A DNA stretch of 64,000 bases from positions 17,832 to 81,831 of the IMG/VR virus record IMGVR_UViG_3300039098_000035; one strand, written 5' to 3'. Below the pieces are notes generated by a model, which did not search any database, was not told the origin of the DNA, and worked only from the letters and a program-made list of their open reading frames with translations. This DNA is from a virus. The translations under genes were made by a program, and so were the position numbers. The number at the start of each line of letters is the position of its first letter. Positions within the stretch are counted from its first letter, which is position 1. Shown here in pieces: positions 8,721-23,700 of the stretch.

Positions 8721-11700
8721 ATCTCATTGCTTGTGACTGACGATGACGTACGTACTGTTTCCATTGTATGTCTTTAACTAATCCTATTGGATCTACCTTA
8801 GGTTGTCGCATACGTCCGTACTTATTAAACCAGTTCTTATATATATTTTCATATCGTTTGTATCTACCGTTATTGTTTCTATACTTATAAGGAGTGTATT
8901 TATTGTTTCCTTCACTGTAATTATATAAGAAGTTAAACGTATTTCCTAGTGTACGTTCTCTCTGTTGTACAGGTTTACGTACCCCAGGAGTAGGTGGTGT
9001 TACATTACGAGGCCCTAGTGTATTAGCTGACCTTGTAAGTACGCCTACTGTAGCTAAATTCTTCATAGCTTCTCCTACATCTTTAGTTGTTGCTAATGTG
9101 TGCAGAGATCTAAGTATTGGATTACGTCTTTGTTCTATAGTAGCTGCAGTGTTATTGAGAATGTTCTGTACATCGTATAGTCCAAATCCTAAACGAAGTC
9201 CTACGCCTCCTCCTACAGGTAGCCAACCATTCATAATTTGAAACTGTTCATACTGATCATATTGTCCATCTTCATCTGCATATTGTCCATATACGCCATC
9301 AACTATATCACTGATTAATCTATTGTATGATGGATCAAGCATTCTATCTAACCAGTTATCAACTGTACGTATTGGGAAAGATAGGTATGGTATATCTGCA
9401 AGTAGCTGTGTTTCTACAGGTGTACGTTGTCCATAATTAAACCAACGTTTTAAAGATCTGTTAACTGTTTCATTAAAAGAGTATCCATATAGGTATCTAT
9501 CAAATAGAAACCCACCTATACGTGCAGTATTTTCAATGGTCTCATTCATGTTCGCGTATAATTTATAAGGTTGGAATGCAAGTTCAGCTAATTTATTTTC
9601 AAAAGTACGTGAAGCATCGTTAACTTCTTTTGAAACTTCTTCATATGTTTTATCTGTTGTATTGTTGAAGTTGTCTGATACACGTTTCTCTACAATACGT
9701 CTTAAGTATGTGTAGTGTTCTTGTTTGTATGTATCTATCTGTGCATTTGTTTGCATGAATGCAGAAATTTCAAATAGAATATGTTCTACATCATTGTATA
9801 TTGGTTTATCTTTTTTACCTTTGTCTTTGTTATATTTTTCCATCCATTTTTTTATACGTTTACGGGGTTTGTTTGGTGTGCTAGGGTCGAACATTAAGGA
9901 ATCATGTAGTGTTAAGTATTCTGCAAAGTTAATGTTAAGTATAAATGCAGCACTGTCTTTAATATCTTTACGTCCATCTAATACTTGTAGTTTTTCTTTA
10001 GCTTTAAACCTAAATGTAGGGTCTTCTATTTTCTCAATTTCTTTTAAGTTTTTAAATCCAACAATATCTTTAACTACAAAATTCATAAGAGTGTCTAAAC
10101 TTTTTAATACTTTAGTAGCTCTGTCAGACCTGTGCTTAATACGCGATTTAACATTGTTGAGTTTTTTAACACCTTCAGTGTAGCTGTATATTCTATTGCG
10201 AATATCTACTAAATTTTTAACTAATGTAATAGCATCATTGTGGGTAATACTACCGTGGTTGTTTTTAATACGAGTAAATACTTGTTGCATTTCTTCAAAT
10301 TTACTTTTGATATCTATCTGTACTGTTAATCTTTCTTCATATACATCTTGGTAAAGTTTATATAGTTGTCCAGTAAGCCCTGTAATTCTAAGTATTTCTG
10401 GAGCTTTTGTTATGGTACCGTATAATCCTTCTTGGGTGTATAGTTCACTGTATATTTGTGTCCATGTATCCATGTAGTTACGGAACAGAAAGCCTAGTGA
10501 TAGTCTCATCATAAGTTTTTGAGAATACTGTAACGAAGATACTAAATCAGGTATCATACCTTTACCTTCTAATCTTGCAGGTTTGTATGCAATATCATAT
10601 GAACTCATAAAATCATCTAAGGTTACAAATCCTATACTTAATTCTTCTGTTGTATTATTATTCTTCATATGATCTTCCATCATCTTTAATACTCTAGCAA
10701 AATCTTCAGGAGTTTTAATATTAATTTCTTTTAATGTAGGTGACACATCATCTTTAAAATCTATACCGTTAAGGTCTACTGTTTTATAACGCTTACCGTT
10801 AATTTTAATACCGTCTTCTTTAGTTATACCTTTGTTTAAATCTTTCACATACTTTATAATGTCTTCAAACGAATCGAAGCGAGTAGTTTTTCTATGTTTA
10901 TATATATTCCAAGGCATCATCTTAGCCCAGTTAGATTTGTTATCATACTCTGTAATGTTTTTCCTTAGTTGATCTCCAAGATTTCTTACTAAAGTTTCAT
11001 TATCATAGGCATCCATTACCACTGTTAACCTTAAGAACTTTCGGTTTCCTCTGTAGTAATCGAATAATTTATCCCAGTCATAGGTGTCGTCATCGTTTTT
11101 AAACAATGAAGCCATTGTTAAGAATGGTGTTTGATACTTTTGCATGTTCATTAAGTTTGTATCTTTAATTTTTTGTACATCTTTACTGGTAAACTCTGGG
11201 TCATCTCCTATATATTTAGGTGCGTTTTCATAAAGATCGAATATAGTTCTACCTTTAGGGTCGTGTAGTAGGAACGTACCTTTACTGAAACTTTTACTGA
11301 ATGCTGCTTTAGCTGTAATCTCTTTCATCTTTTTAATCTTACTTCTAACTTCTTTTTCTTTAGCGTTAAGGTCAGCTATGTGTTTAGTAACGTCTTTATT
11401 TTTATCAATGTAAGCTATAGCTTTGTCTTTATGTGTAACGTCATCTTTGATGTGTATTATTTTACCACGTATGTTAAGTAATTCTGCTGATAATTCTTTT
11501 AACTCTTGCTCATTTTGTTTATACATAGTATATGCTGTCGTTATTTCTCTTATTGAATTTCCTACATTATGATAACTAAATTTATTACGGTTAGCTATTT
11601 TAATTTTGATATCGTTAGATGATAACTTTTTAATTCCGTCATCATATTGCTCTGCTTTGTCACCATGTATAGAGCGTAGTGTGCTGAACTCTGTCTTAAC

Positions 11701-14700
11701 ATTCTCAAGCAAGTCATCTAATGTCTCTTGGTTACGTATACTTTTAATACCTTTTTCTTCTAGGTATGTAGTAAATAATTTCTGTTCTAATGGTGTACTT
11801 TCGTTATACATTTTAGTATAGTTAGCTACGTTATTACGGGCATCACTACCTGTGCTTAGGTTGGATAACATTTCTTGTGAGTAATGTGCAGGTACTTTTA
11901 TACTGTTATTACTTACTGTATTAGTTTTTCTAGTTACATTACCTTCAAGATCCATAGTTAAATATTCGTAGTCTACATCTTTATTGTTTAATAGAAAATC
12001 TTTAGCTGCTTGGTGTTCATCCCCAAGTAATGCATCTAATCTAGTACGTTCATGTTTGCTTTTAAGCGTAATTAACTGTGCAAATAATCCATATCCTTTA
12101 GCTATAAATGGAATCTTATCTTTAGATAATGCAGCATGGTTTGTTAAATGGTACGTATCGTTAACACTACGGTATAGACTATATGATGTAGTAAGTACTC
12201 TAAGTACTCTATATGCAGGTATGTTATATGTTAACAACGTCTGCATGTATTCATTAACTGTCTTAACTGTACCTCTTACCTTAATTTTTTTGTCCAAGAT
12301 TTGTTTGATAGGTAGCTCAGCATTGAATGCTTTAGTAATTGCTTCAAGTACATCGGATACTTCATAATATATACTGTCAGCAAAATGGGCATCATTAAAG
12401 AACTCAGCCTTAGCGTATTCATTAATACGTTTAGTTAAGTTTATTCTTGCATCAGTTTCATTGTTGTAATAATCTTTACGTTGTGTGTTAGACATATCTT
12501 TATTCAATGCCTCACGTCTAGCTTTAACAACTTCATCTGATATACGTACACCATTTTTTTCAAATGGATTTGAATCCATAGCTATTGCTAATGACCTTGA
12601 ATGGTTTCTATCTACACCTGTTGTAACTTTACGTATACTTTCTTCAGCAGTTTTCGCCCCTACTTTTTTATTATAGTTGTTATAGAATACAGTCTTATCG
12701 ATGTCACGTCCAGCATGTTTAGCTAGACCAATGATAGTACTTGCATCCTCTGATTGTACCCCTAATTTTCTACGATCAATAATAATTTGATCGAGATAGT
12801 TGTCCCCTGCTTTTTTAATAAATTTTTTAACATTTTTATCTTTAGTAAAATTTTCAGCAACCTTAATGTTCTTACCAAAGTAAAATACATCGATGAACAT
12901 TTTATCTGATTCAGATAATGTAACGGTGCCATGGTCCTTATGGTCTTCAGTTATCTTTTCTAACATGTCCTTGTAGAATACATTTAGATCTTTAGGGTAG
13001 TACTTGTTGAAGTGTGCTACTATACCTATCTGATCTGTGCTGTCGTATACATCTTTAAGACTTGTAAGTTCTTCTGTTACTCTAACAGATTCATTGATAG
13101 TGGTGTGGATATCTCCTAATACTTTAATCATATCATCTGCCCACATATCTTTGTATGTTTCAGTGTTGCCACTGGTGTAGTAGTCTGCTATGTTTCCTAT
13201 TTCTTTCTTAGCTAATGATATAAACTTAGACTTGTTCATCTTCTTAGCTTTGGCTATATGCTTAGCACTTAATAGTTTTGTTACTAACGATCTAGTAGTT
13301 AAGTTACCATTACTACCTCTAAATGGATCCCATACATTACCCTCAGGGTCTCTATTCAAGCTGTTGTATCTACTTAATATTGATGCAGCTACACGGTTCT
13401 TTCTGTTACCACCGAACAGGTTGATACCACGTTTAGATGTTTGGATACGTTCTACTGTACCAAGCACACTATCAGTGTATACCTTACTGTTTGCTACCTT
13501 AAGGAATAATTCCTTATACTTATCAGCATTAACCATGATGTTCTCTATACCAACCTCTCTAATTGTAGCATTGTCTGCTTTAGATAGGTGTAATGTTTGA
13601 TACTTAAAGTCTTCACTACTTACGTGCTTAGATATGTCATACTTACCTGCACCTACTAACTTATCAAATATATAATACTTCGATGCTATATCTAATATCT
13701 TACTGCGTTTAAACATAGCGGCAACCTTAGCAGGGTTGTCATAGTCTTCTATTTTAAACCCATCTATAGTATTGGCACCTTTTGTTAGCTTACGTATTGC
13801 TACGTTCAAGAAGAACTTTCTATTATCGTTGTTCCATTTAATGTTAGCTTTACTTACGTCAGCATCATCGATATCTTTTTGAATACTGTCGAACGTACTA
13901 CCGTAAATTTCTCCCCAAGTATAGTGCGTTCTAATTTCTTTAAACGTGTGCTTACCTACTGATGAGTAACGTAGATCTACATTGTCAAATGTTATACGCT
14001 TGTTACTTGTTTGCATTTTTTTATTAATTTTCTCTATGTACCCGTGATCATAGTAGTTATCTTCAGTAGCATCTAAGTTCTTAAACAAAGTTTTTTGTGT
14101 AACACCTGGTTCAATTTCTTTATGGCTATCCACTGCTAACATACCGATAGTATCACCATCATTATCTCCACCTATTAATTTGTATAGGTAAGCATTAGCT
14201 TCTACTGCATGGTGTGTATGGTACCCTATAACTTTAAGCATAGGTACTGCATTATAATCCTGTACTGGTGAACGTGCAGCTACAACCCAACCATACTTCT
14301 GTCCGAAGTTTTCAAATGTAAACACTCCATCTTTCTCAGTGTACATTGTGTGGTCTACGCCATTAATCTTGTCGTTCGTTACACCTATACTGTTAAGGTA
14401 ATCAATAAATTTTTTCTTATTCTTAACTGTTGCTGTAGTACCATCATTAGACACTAAGTCCTGTGCTTTAGCAGACTTAATATCGAATCCATTGATGAGC
14501 TTTTTCCATATGGTCTTGTCTACTTTACCATACTCTAAGAATCCACCTTTTAAATCTTGGAATGCTTCCCATCCATCTTTAGATGTACGTATTTCTCCTT
14601 GACCTAACCTTAAGTTAGCAAGTAACTGTTGACGTACACCATCATGTCTTCTATATATAGACTCATACATTACACCTGTGTTACCATGTATAATTTCAAG

Positions 14701-17700
14701 TGCTTTATTTCTTGCACGATTCTCCATCTCTTCTAACATAACTTCTATTTGTTCTATCTCTCTAGGGTCTTTAAGAGTTTCTAATTTATTTTTATACAGT
14801 AGATATGTTTCAATATCATCCACTAGTATATTATTGAATAGGTCTTTAATATTTCCTATGGTCTCTGCTACGTTGTACTCCCCCTTGGTATCTTTGACAC
14901 CATGTACTGCTAATACTTTTTTGAATCCATAGTGATAGATGTTAGAGTATGTGCTTAATCCTTTATAATCTCCACCTAACAAAGCTTTCTGCCAATCTAC
15001 ATCTTTAGTTTCCATTACATCTGTCACAGAAGGAGACATAGATACACCACCACGTACGCTACCTTTGATATCTTTAACTGATAGCTTAATTTCTCCTGCT
15101 TCAGTTAACTCTGTTTTAGTAGACATGTGATCGGCAGTATGATCGGCATCCATAATTACATACAGCCCACCTTTATACATGTTCATACCTTTAAAATTAT
15201 ATTCTCCTACACTATTAGGTTTACTTATGTCTACAAACTCTACTTTTAAATCTTCTTTAAATGTTATATCAATAAGGCTTCGCCATTTACCTTTAACACC
15301 TTTGAATAGTTCAGAAAGAACTACATCATAGTCAGTACCAGGATCTAGAATAAGTTTACCTTTAGTTACATTGAACATTTTCTTAAGTTTAGCATTGTAC
15401 TGTTTAAGTGCTGGTACTTTTTTAGCTCCCGTCATATGCATACGTATTGTATCTAATGCCTGGTCTAGCATAGCACCGTATGCGCCCCTTTCTTGGATAG
15501 AAGATTTACTACCTATTATAGATACACCGAATTTAGCTCTTAGTCCTTCTACATACTTAACTCCACCTTTGAATCCATATAAACCTAACCAAGTTTTATT
15601 ACCTTCATCCCAGCCTAATGCACGTGCATCTGCTGAATCTATTAGTAATGTATCTTCAAATGCATCAGGATGATCTATGAATCCTACTTGCAGATTAAGT
15701 CCTATCTTATGTAGTACGTCATCTTCATACATATCAAATTGTTTTTGAGTAAGGATGTTAGGTGTGTATGTATTAACTTGTTTAACTACCTTATCATCCT
15801 TGTATGTCTCTAATAATAGCTCAGTAAGTTTCTTTTTCTTTGTTCCTTTTTGTTTGTTTACGTAATCTGTTATGTGCTCCTCGAAAGTTTTAGAAGGATC
15901 AGCATCTTCTAAGACATATGTTTCATTAATTGCACCTATAGGTGTATAGTTTAAGTGCATCTTAGATAACGACAGTATACTACGTATCGCATTCGTATTG
16001 AATGTGTGTAATTTATCTGCGTTAGCTTGTGTTCTAATATTTGTTGCAGACCCTGCACTACCTTCAGCAGATAGCTCAAGGTTCATACCTAATTCATATG
16101 CACGTTTTGCTGTCCACTTAGCTATGTAGTTAGTAGAATAATCTGCAGGTATTAAGTTCAAATGTTTACCGGGATCGTTAGAAGAAAACTTAGACATAAC
16201 TGTATCCACTATACCACGGTATACTTTGTGTATATCTCCTGCATTTTCCTTACGCTTAGCGTATTGAATTACATCTAGGTAACTATAGAACCTATGACGT
16301 AATAACTTGCTTAGATCGTATTTAACAAGGCTTGTATCTTTCATGTCTTTATCATTAACAGTACCTTCAAGTGCAGCTTTCATAGCTTTAGCTTGGTCTG
16401 CTTCTTCTTTATAGTACTTGAATGCACCTTTCTTCTGCATACTCTTCAATGTTTCTACAAGTTTGTTGATTGATTCATACGCATCATCAATACCATTCTC
16501 AGTAAAGATATTTTCTTTTCTTAGTCCTGTAAGTCCGCGTACTGTCTTACCATCTTTGTCTTTATGGATGTATAATGTCTTCAATAATTTCTTAAGTTCG
16601 CTAGGTTTAATCTTACGCTCTATAACTAAAGGTTTTTTATATATTAAATCTGTATCAGTCTCAGTGTAGTAGTACGCAAGTTTAACCGTACCTTTTGTAG
16701 GGTACTTAGTGTTATATGTGTACTGTTGTACGTATGTATTACCAAACTTATCAGGTGGAGTAGGTACGGATACAGTAATAATGTTTCCATTATCTGTTTC
16801 ATGTACAGTGTTGAATACTACATCAGGATTTAATCCAATACCACTCTTGTTTATACCCTCATTGTAATCGTTGTATGCACGTTCAACACGTTTAACATTC
16901 ATGTCTTTAATAAATTGTTTATCTTTACGTTTAGTTGCTGCGGCTTTTAAACCTTCGTAATCTTCTATGGTTATATCGTTAGCTCTACCTTGTAGTATGT
17001 TAAAAATGTCTTCATATTCAATCTCTTTCTTAACATTTGATATAACTTCTACTTTACTTAGGATCTCATTAAATTTATTTGTAATACTCTTTAGTGATGC
17101 GTTGTAACTCTTATCATCACCAGGTGTTTTGTTTTTAAGTATATCTATACTATGTTCATAATGTGCTATGTCTTTTTGTATGGCTATAGCCACCATTGAT
17201 GATATGTTCCTAGTCTCTAGTTTACCTACAGTTGTGTCCTTAGTGTTAAGTACTTCTAATACTTTATGGATTCCTCCTGTTGTACTGGTATTAGTTAATA
17301 ATGTATTGAATACTGTGTTACCTTGCCATTTAGGCACTGCCGTTAATAGGCTGTCGTACATACCCTTAAGCTCCACTGTAATATCTTTATCAGTAAGATC
17401 GATCTTGTTGTTTGCTTTAGGTAAGAACCTATGTATGTATTTGTTCCAACTTTTTTGTAGGTCTTTTACACGGATGTCTTTTATAGTTTTTATATCCTTT
17501 ATAACATCTGTAAGTTTAGTTTCTAACAGCGTTGTAAGTTCCTTACTCACTGTGATGTCTGAACCTTTATTAATTTTAGTAACTAACTTAGACATATTAG
17601 TTATTTTGTCAGTGTATCCTTTGATAAGTTTATTGATTGCTGCCTCTGACTTAGCTTTAATTACTTCAGGCTCTAATGTTTTCTCAAGCATCGCCTTAAC

Positions 17701-20700
17701 TTTAGGACTTTCCAATACTTTCTTAACATCAGCTTCGTTATCGATGTCTGTAGTCTTAAGTATATTAGCAATCTCTGTTAGATCCTTGATAGCTATGTTC
17801 ATACCACGTACTTGCTCATCCATCTGCATTTGAATAAGTCCAAGGTTAGTTGTATGTGTACGGGCTAGGTCCCTTTTACTTATCTCAAGTGCAAGCTCTC
17901 TATTTACTGCTATGTTTACATCATATGTCATAGTATCTGTGAAGTTCTGTATAACTCTAGTAGCACGTTGGATATCTCTAATGTACTCTTCTTTAAGATT
18001 TTCAATGTCTACTATTTTTGTAGTGATTTCACTGATACGATCTTCAAGAACTACTGCAGTATCTAATAGATCTTTTTGTTCTGCTCTTAATTGTGTAGAT
18101 CGTTCACCAGGTGCACTAGATGCAGGACTTTTAAGATACTCTATGTGTTGTAGTATTTGTTTTAACTTAACTTCAAAGTTTGTTATCATCTTAGCTGGTG
18201 CTAGTGTAGAATTATTCTCTTTAGAAATACCGAGCGCATCATTAACAGTACCTACAACAGTGTTGTGGTAACTTTCATACGCTGTTTGTGTGTTGTAGTC
18301 TAGTATAGTTTCTACGCTTAGTATGTGTAGATATTCTTTCTCTGATTTTTCTAATAATTCTTCAGTAACCCACTTCTCTATCTCTTTATACTGCTCTAAT
18401 TTAGAGTGTATTGAGAACCCTTTTGTAAAGTATTGTACTAGCTCATGCTTGATACTTTCTTTACTTACAAGTGTATCTGCGTCTACATAATTAAAGAACA
18501 GTTCATTGATGTAGTCTATCTGTGAGTTAACCCCAGTAAATAACGCTTCTTTAACTTCTACGTTTTGTATAATACTTAGAGATTCTTGTGTATCCTTTAT
18601 AACTTTAAGAGACATTATCTTAAGTATTTCGCTATAGAACTTATCAATCATATCAAGTTCATTTGCTGTTACTTCCATACCTCTATTGTATTTCTTGCGT
18701 ACCTCTTGTATTGCTTTATGGTACTGCTCTATAAGCTTACGCTCTTTACCCATGTTAACTAGGTTATCTTTACTAGTCCAGTCTAATCCAGTAGCTCTTA
18801 GCTTAGCTTCTATGGTATCTGCATCCATACTGTTGATCGCTTTGTGGTACATGTTATTTAATAATGTGTTTGCTATACGCTGTATGAATTTATCATAGTA
18901 CACGAAGTCAAAGCTCTCACCATTGTGTGCAATGATAGGTGTATTCTTAGACGCTGCATTCATTTCATCTACAAATGTTTTAACAAATAGTAAGTCATTA
19001 CCTTGACCTTTAACTTTTTCAATAGTCATGGCTGTAATTGCATCTACATCTGCTCTTACTGCAGTAGGATTTTCCTTGATAGCTATTTTCCACTGTTGCT
19101 CATAGAAATCCTCAATTTGTTTTGATTTAGTTATTAGTATAGCTCCATCAGGTTGCATCAGTTCTTCTGTACCAGCTACAAACATTTGATTACTTATGTA
19201 TTGGTTGACGATTTTTATTACAGGGCTTCCCTTATGCATAACTTGTTTAACTAATGTCATTTGATATGGTGTAGGTACCCCGTAATTATTCTTAATTGTT
19301 TCCATATCTAAAACGATGAATGCTTCAGGTATTTTTCTACCTAGTTTTTTCATTTGTGCAACGTAGTTTAATCTTGTAATGATGGCATCCATGATAGGGT
19401 TATGTAATTCTACTTTGTTAGATACACTAGCATCCTTTATTAATTCTTCTAATGTTTCTTTACCACCCTTGAATAGTCCTGAAGTTCTATTGATAACATC
19501 TTGTAAAACTTGCTCTTTTATTAGGGCAACCTCTTCAGGTGTCTCGCCTTTCTTGAATCCATACAAGTTCATGTATGTACCGAGGTTACTATTACTGTGA
19601 GGTTTCTCAAGTAAACGTGCTTCAACTAGTTTATCATATGAATCTTTATACCCCTGTGCTTCCACACTAAGTTCATCAATTTCTCCTTGAATTTTCTCAG
19701 TCTTAGCTATGTTACCTTTAGTGTATGTATAGTAACTTGCTTGTCTAAGTCTTGCTTTATCTTTAAGAACTTTAGCTTCTTTAATTTTTGTGCGACTGGC
19801 TACTAGTGTTTCATTCATAGTTTCGATGTCACTATCAGAGAGGTATGTTACTACATCCATAGTATTTATAGTAGGATTATCTATTTTAATTTCATTAGAC
19901 GCTTCCATCAATAATTTCTTAACTGATGTAGGCTTCGCTTTATCTAAGGCTTCTACTATTTTATTATTATTCTCCAGTGCTGCACGTGTTTTACTTATAT
20001 TAGCTTTAAGTTTCTCTAACGATACTACATCTTTCCTAACTTTAGCATTGTGTACTTTATCAATACTAAAGTCTAAACGCCCATCAATGTATGTATCTAC
20101 ATCTGTAGGAAGTTCTTCTGATTTAGTGTATGTATACCCTGGCTTGTACTTAATCATGTTGTTTAAATCTTTAACAGTCTTAGCAAGGAGGGTACTTGTT
20201 TTAAGATGCTTGCTTTTCTTAATAGCATTCTCTCTTAAGCTATTAGCTTTCATATCTGATAATTTAGAACGTTCGATCTTCATCTTACTTGCGAATGTAT
20301 CAACCGCTATGTTCGCATGTACTTTAATAAGTTTAGTCTTATATTCATCTTCATGTTTCTCCATGTCAGGTTTAGGTGTACGAATTAATGTTCTAGTACT
20401 TGCTTGTAATGCCAACACTTTAGCATCTATTATGTTTTCATAGGCAGCACCATCCATAGTTATACCTGCTAATAATTTCAATGAAGCATATTGTGAATCT
20501 AGCTGAGCTTCAACACGATCTTTAAATTTAGTAGTAGTTTCCAATATCTCTGTGATATCCCTCTTAGTTAGCTTGCCTACAGTTTCTGTTTCAAATACAT
20601 TTTTTTTAGCCGTAGTAATATTATCTTTGTATTTTTTATCTATGCTGTATATGAATCTATTTATAATTGCGAATTGGTTTTTATCTAATGTTGCACCTTT

Positions 20701-23700
20701 TAAATCTGCTATACCTTGGAACCCTGCTAGGTATGCGTCTAATCCATCAATACGTTTGTTTGTTATGTCTTCAGATTTTTTTAAACCTTTGTAATGATGT
20801 ATCCACTTAAGTGTATTACCTTTTGCACTTATGATCTTAGGGGTAGCCTCTAGATCTCTATCAATAATATCAATACTGTTCTCTATGAACTCATACCATT
20901 TCTTATATTTAGCTACTGATGTTATCTGTAGTATTGCTAATTCATTTTTGAATGTATTGAACGTATCTTTAGCTGTTACAAATTTACTTGAACGTACACG
21001 TCTAAACAGGATGCCTTCATCGGATTGAATCAGGGTATCTCGTTTAAGTTCTAGTGCTTTTCTTCTATCATACTCTTTAAGTATCCCTATATCCTTCTTA
21101 GCACGTACACCATCTACTTCTTTTTGTGCGGCTAAAGTTTTATTACGTACGAATGTTTCAGTATCTTCAATGAATTCTTTTATTAGTGTTGGGTTGTTCA
21201 TGAATATTTTTTGTAAGTATTCTTGCTTTTTGTTACGTCTATCTTCTAATAGTTTAATATAACTTTCTTCAAGATCTTCAACTGCTTTAGTAGTGGCTGC
21301 TACATTATCTTCAACCTCTTTAAGTTTCTCTTCAGCAACAGTAGTATCACTAAGTGCGAACTTAAAACTACTCTTAAGTCCACCTTGAGAACTTACTATA
21401 CGTTTTTTAATTGTTTCAAGTTCTGCCATTTTACGCTCAGTGTTAGTGTAGTCTATAGCTAAAGGCGTTTCTTCTATACGGATGCTATCATCAAATGATT
21501 GTGCTATTAACATAGTGTCTTCTGTTTGTGCATTTGTTATAGATAGGTCATTAAGTAATATCATCTTAAGATCTTTAGTAGCTTCAATTATTTTTTCAGC
21601 TTCTTTACGTTCTGTTGGTGTCATAGCTGCTAATGATTCTTTAGGGTACATTTTGTTTACAAGTTTTTGTACATCCTGGACCCCACTTAACATAGTAGTT
21701 ATGTTATTAATATCTTGTTTAGCTAACCTACTTTTACGTCTTAAATGTTTTTTAATGTATGTAAACATACGTTCTTGTCTATCAGCGAACTCTGCTTTAC
21801 CTACATTATATTTATTAACAATAATATAACCTAGTACCCCGCGTATGAACCCTTCTTTAACGTTGTTTGCTAAGAATCCTTCACTCTCAAACTTGTTAAG
21901 AATCCCTTTAAGTGAAGCATCAAGTCCTTTGATACGTGCAGTTTCATGTTTAGGTATTAGACTTATATACCTACCAAGTTCTTCCTTGTATGCGCCTATA
22001 AGATTGTTGTCTGCTTTCAATACTTGAAAGGCTATACCAATATCTTGCATACGGATGAAATCTTTTTCTTTAAAATCTTTACGCATGTGTCTAGTAAAAT
22101 CTGTAAACAGTTCACGTAGTTCATTGTATACTTTGTTCTTAGACTGTACTTGTGTTACATCATCTGCATAGTCTTCATCTATGATATCAAAACTAACATC
22201 TGCTAATGCATTGTTTAGGTCATGTTGTATCTTAGACATAGGTGACACTGAGTTTTGCTTAGACATTACGTTAGAATATATTCTTCTTTGTATATTACGT
22301 GTTACTTGATTCATTTTTGTTTCTGCAGTTAAGATATATTTAGGATCTATTCCTATTACTTCATTGACTGTATCAGTCTTAGGTATGCGTACCATCTTAA
22401 GCTTATCATTCATACTATCAGCATAGCTTCTAGCATCATTGATAAAGTTTAGTGAATCGTCAATACTATTTATAACGCTGTTATCGAACTTATCTTTTTT
22501 ATAGTCTCTACCAAGTGCGTTTGTTATTTCAACATCATTAATAGCTCTCATATTACCTTGTACTACTATATCTCTGTATGTATAACGTGCATCTTTAAAG
22601 TTCCATTTAGACCCTAGCTCTTTAAATAAGAATTGTATTTTAAGTTCGTTTAAAACTCTAGTAAATGCGTACATCTTACTAGTTGTTGTGAACTTAGCCT
22701 GTATCACAGATACAATACTGTCCATAGTTTTATAATTACGGAATAGGGATTCAACTTCTTCGTATTCTAAGCCAAACGCACTTAAAAATTTCTTAACTTG
22801 TATGCGTTTAGCGTCTGCTTTTAATTTAATACTTTTACCATCCATAGATTTAATGGCGAATAGATAATCATGCACAGCTTCTTTAAATATTATATTGTCA
22901 TCCAGTAGGGATATGCCCATAAGATGGTATACCTCATAGTTATTTTCAAACTTTCTATTTGTATGTTTTTTACCTGCTCTTAAGATATCGTATGCTTGTT
23001 GGAATACGTCACCTTGTACACGTACCCAAGCACCATCGAAGTCTTTATCCTTAAGGTTGTGTTTAGTTAATAACTCTGCAATATCGTAGCCTTTGGTAGT
23101 CTTCTTAAGGATCTCTATATCAACAAAGAATGCTGTAGCATTACGAACATCTATATCTTTGATACTGTCTAGGTATTCTTGGATTGATTTGAATCGTGAG
23201 GGTACGATCTCTTTCAATGTCTTAGGATCCACAGTGTAGTTCTGTTTATCTTTAAATGTTGTGTATTCTACCGCATCTAATAATTCTTTAATAACTATTT
23301 GTAAATCTCCATAAGATTCAGGGCTTAAGAAATCTAAAATACCTGCAGGGAATACTTGTTTAGTTATCCAACTATCCATTGTTACACTCCCTATATTACG
23401 GAAGTATTCAGGTCCTTCACTCCTAGCTGTTTTTGTTTTATCTTTTTGTTCTGTTAACAATTTTTGATAGTACTCATTAAATGTTAGCTTATTGCTTTCA
23501 GGTAATTCTGAGTACGCAAAGTTAGCTCTCATAACAAGTTCCATGAATGGTACCTTCTGTATGTTTCTTAAACTGTAATCTACATATGTATCTATTACTT
23601 CACGTTTAAACATATCTATATACTCTTCTACTTTACTTGTGTCTGATGTATCCATACCTTTCATAAAGAGTCTTCTAGGATCCCCTACAGTACTTTTAAG

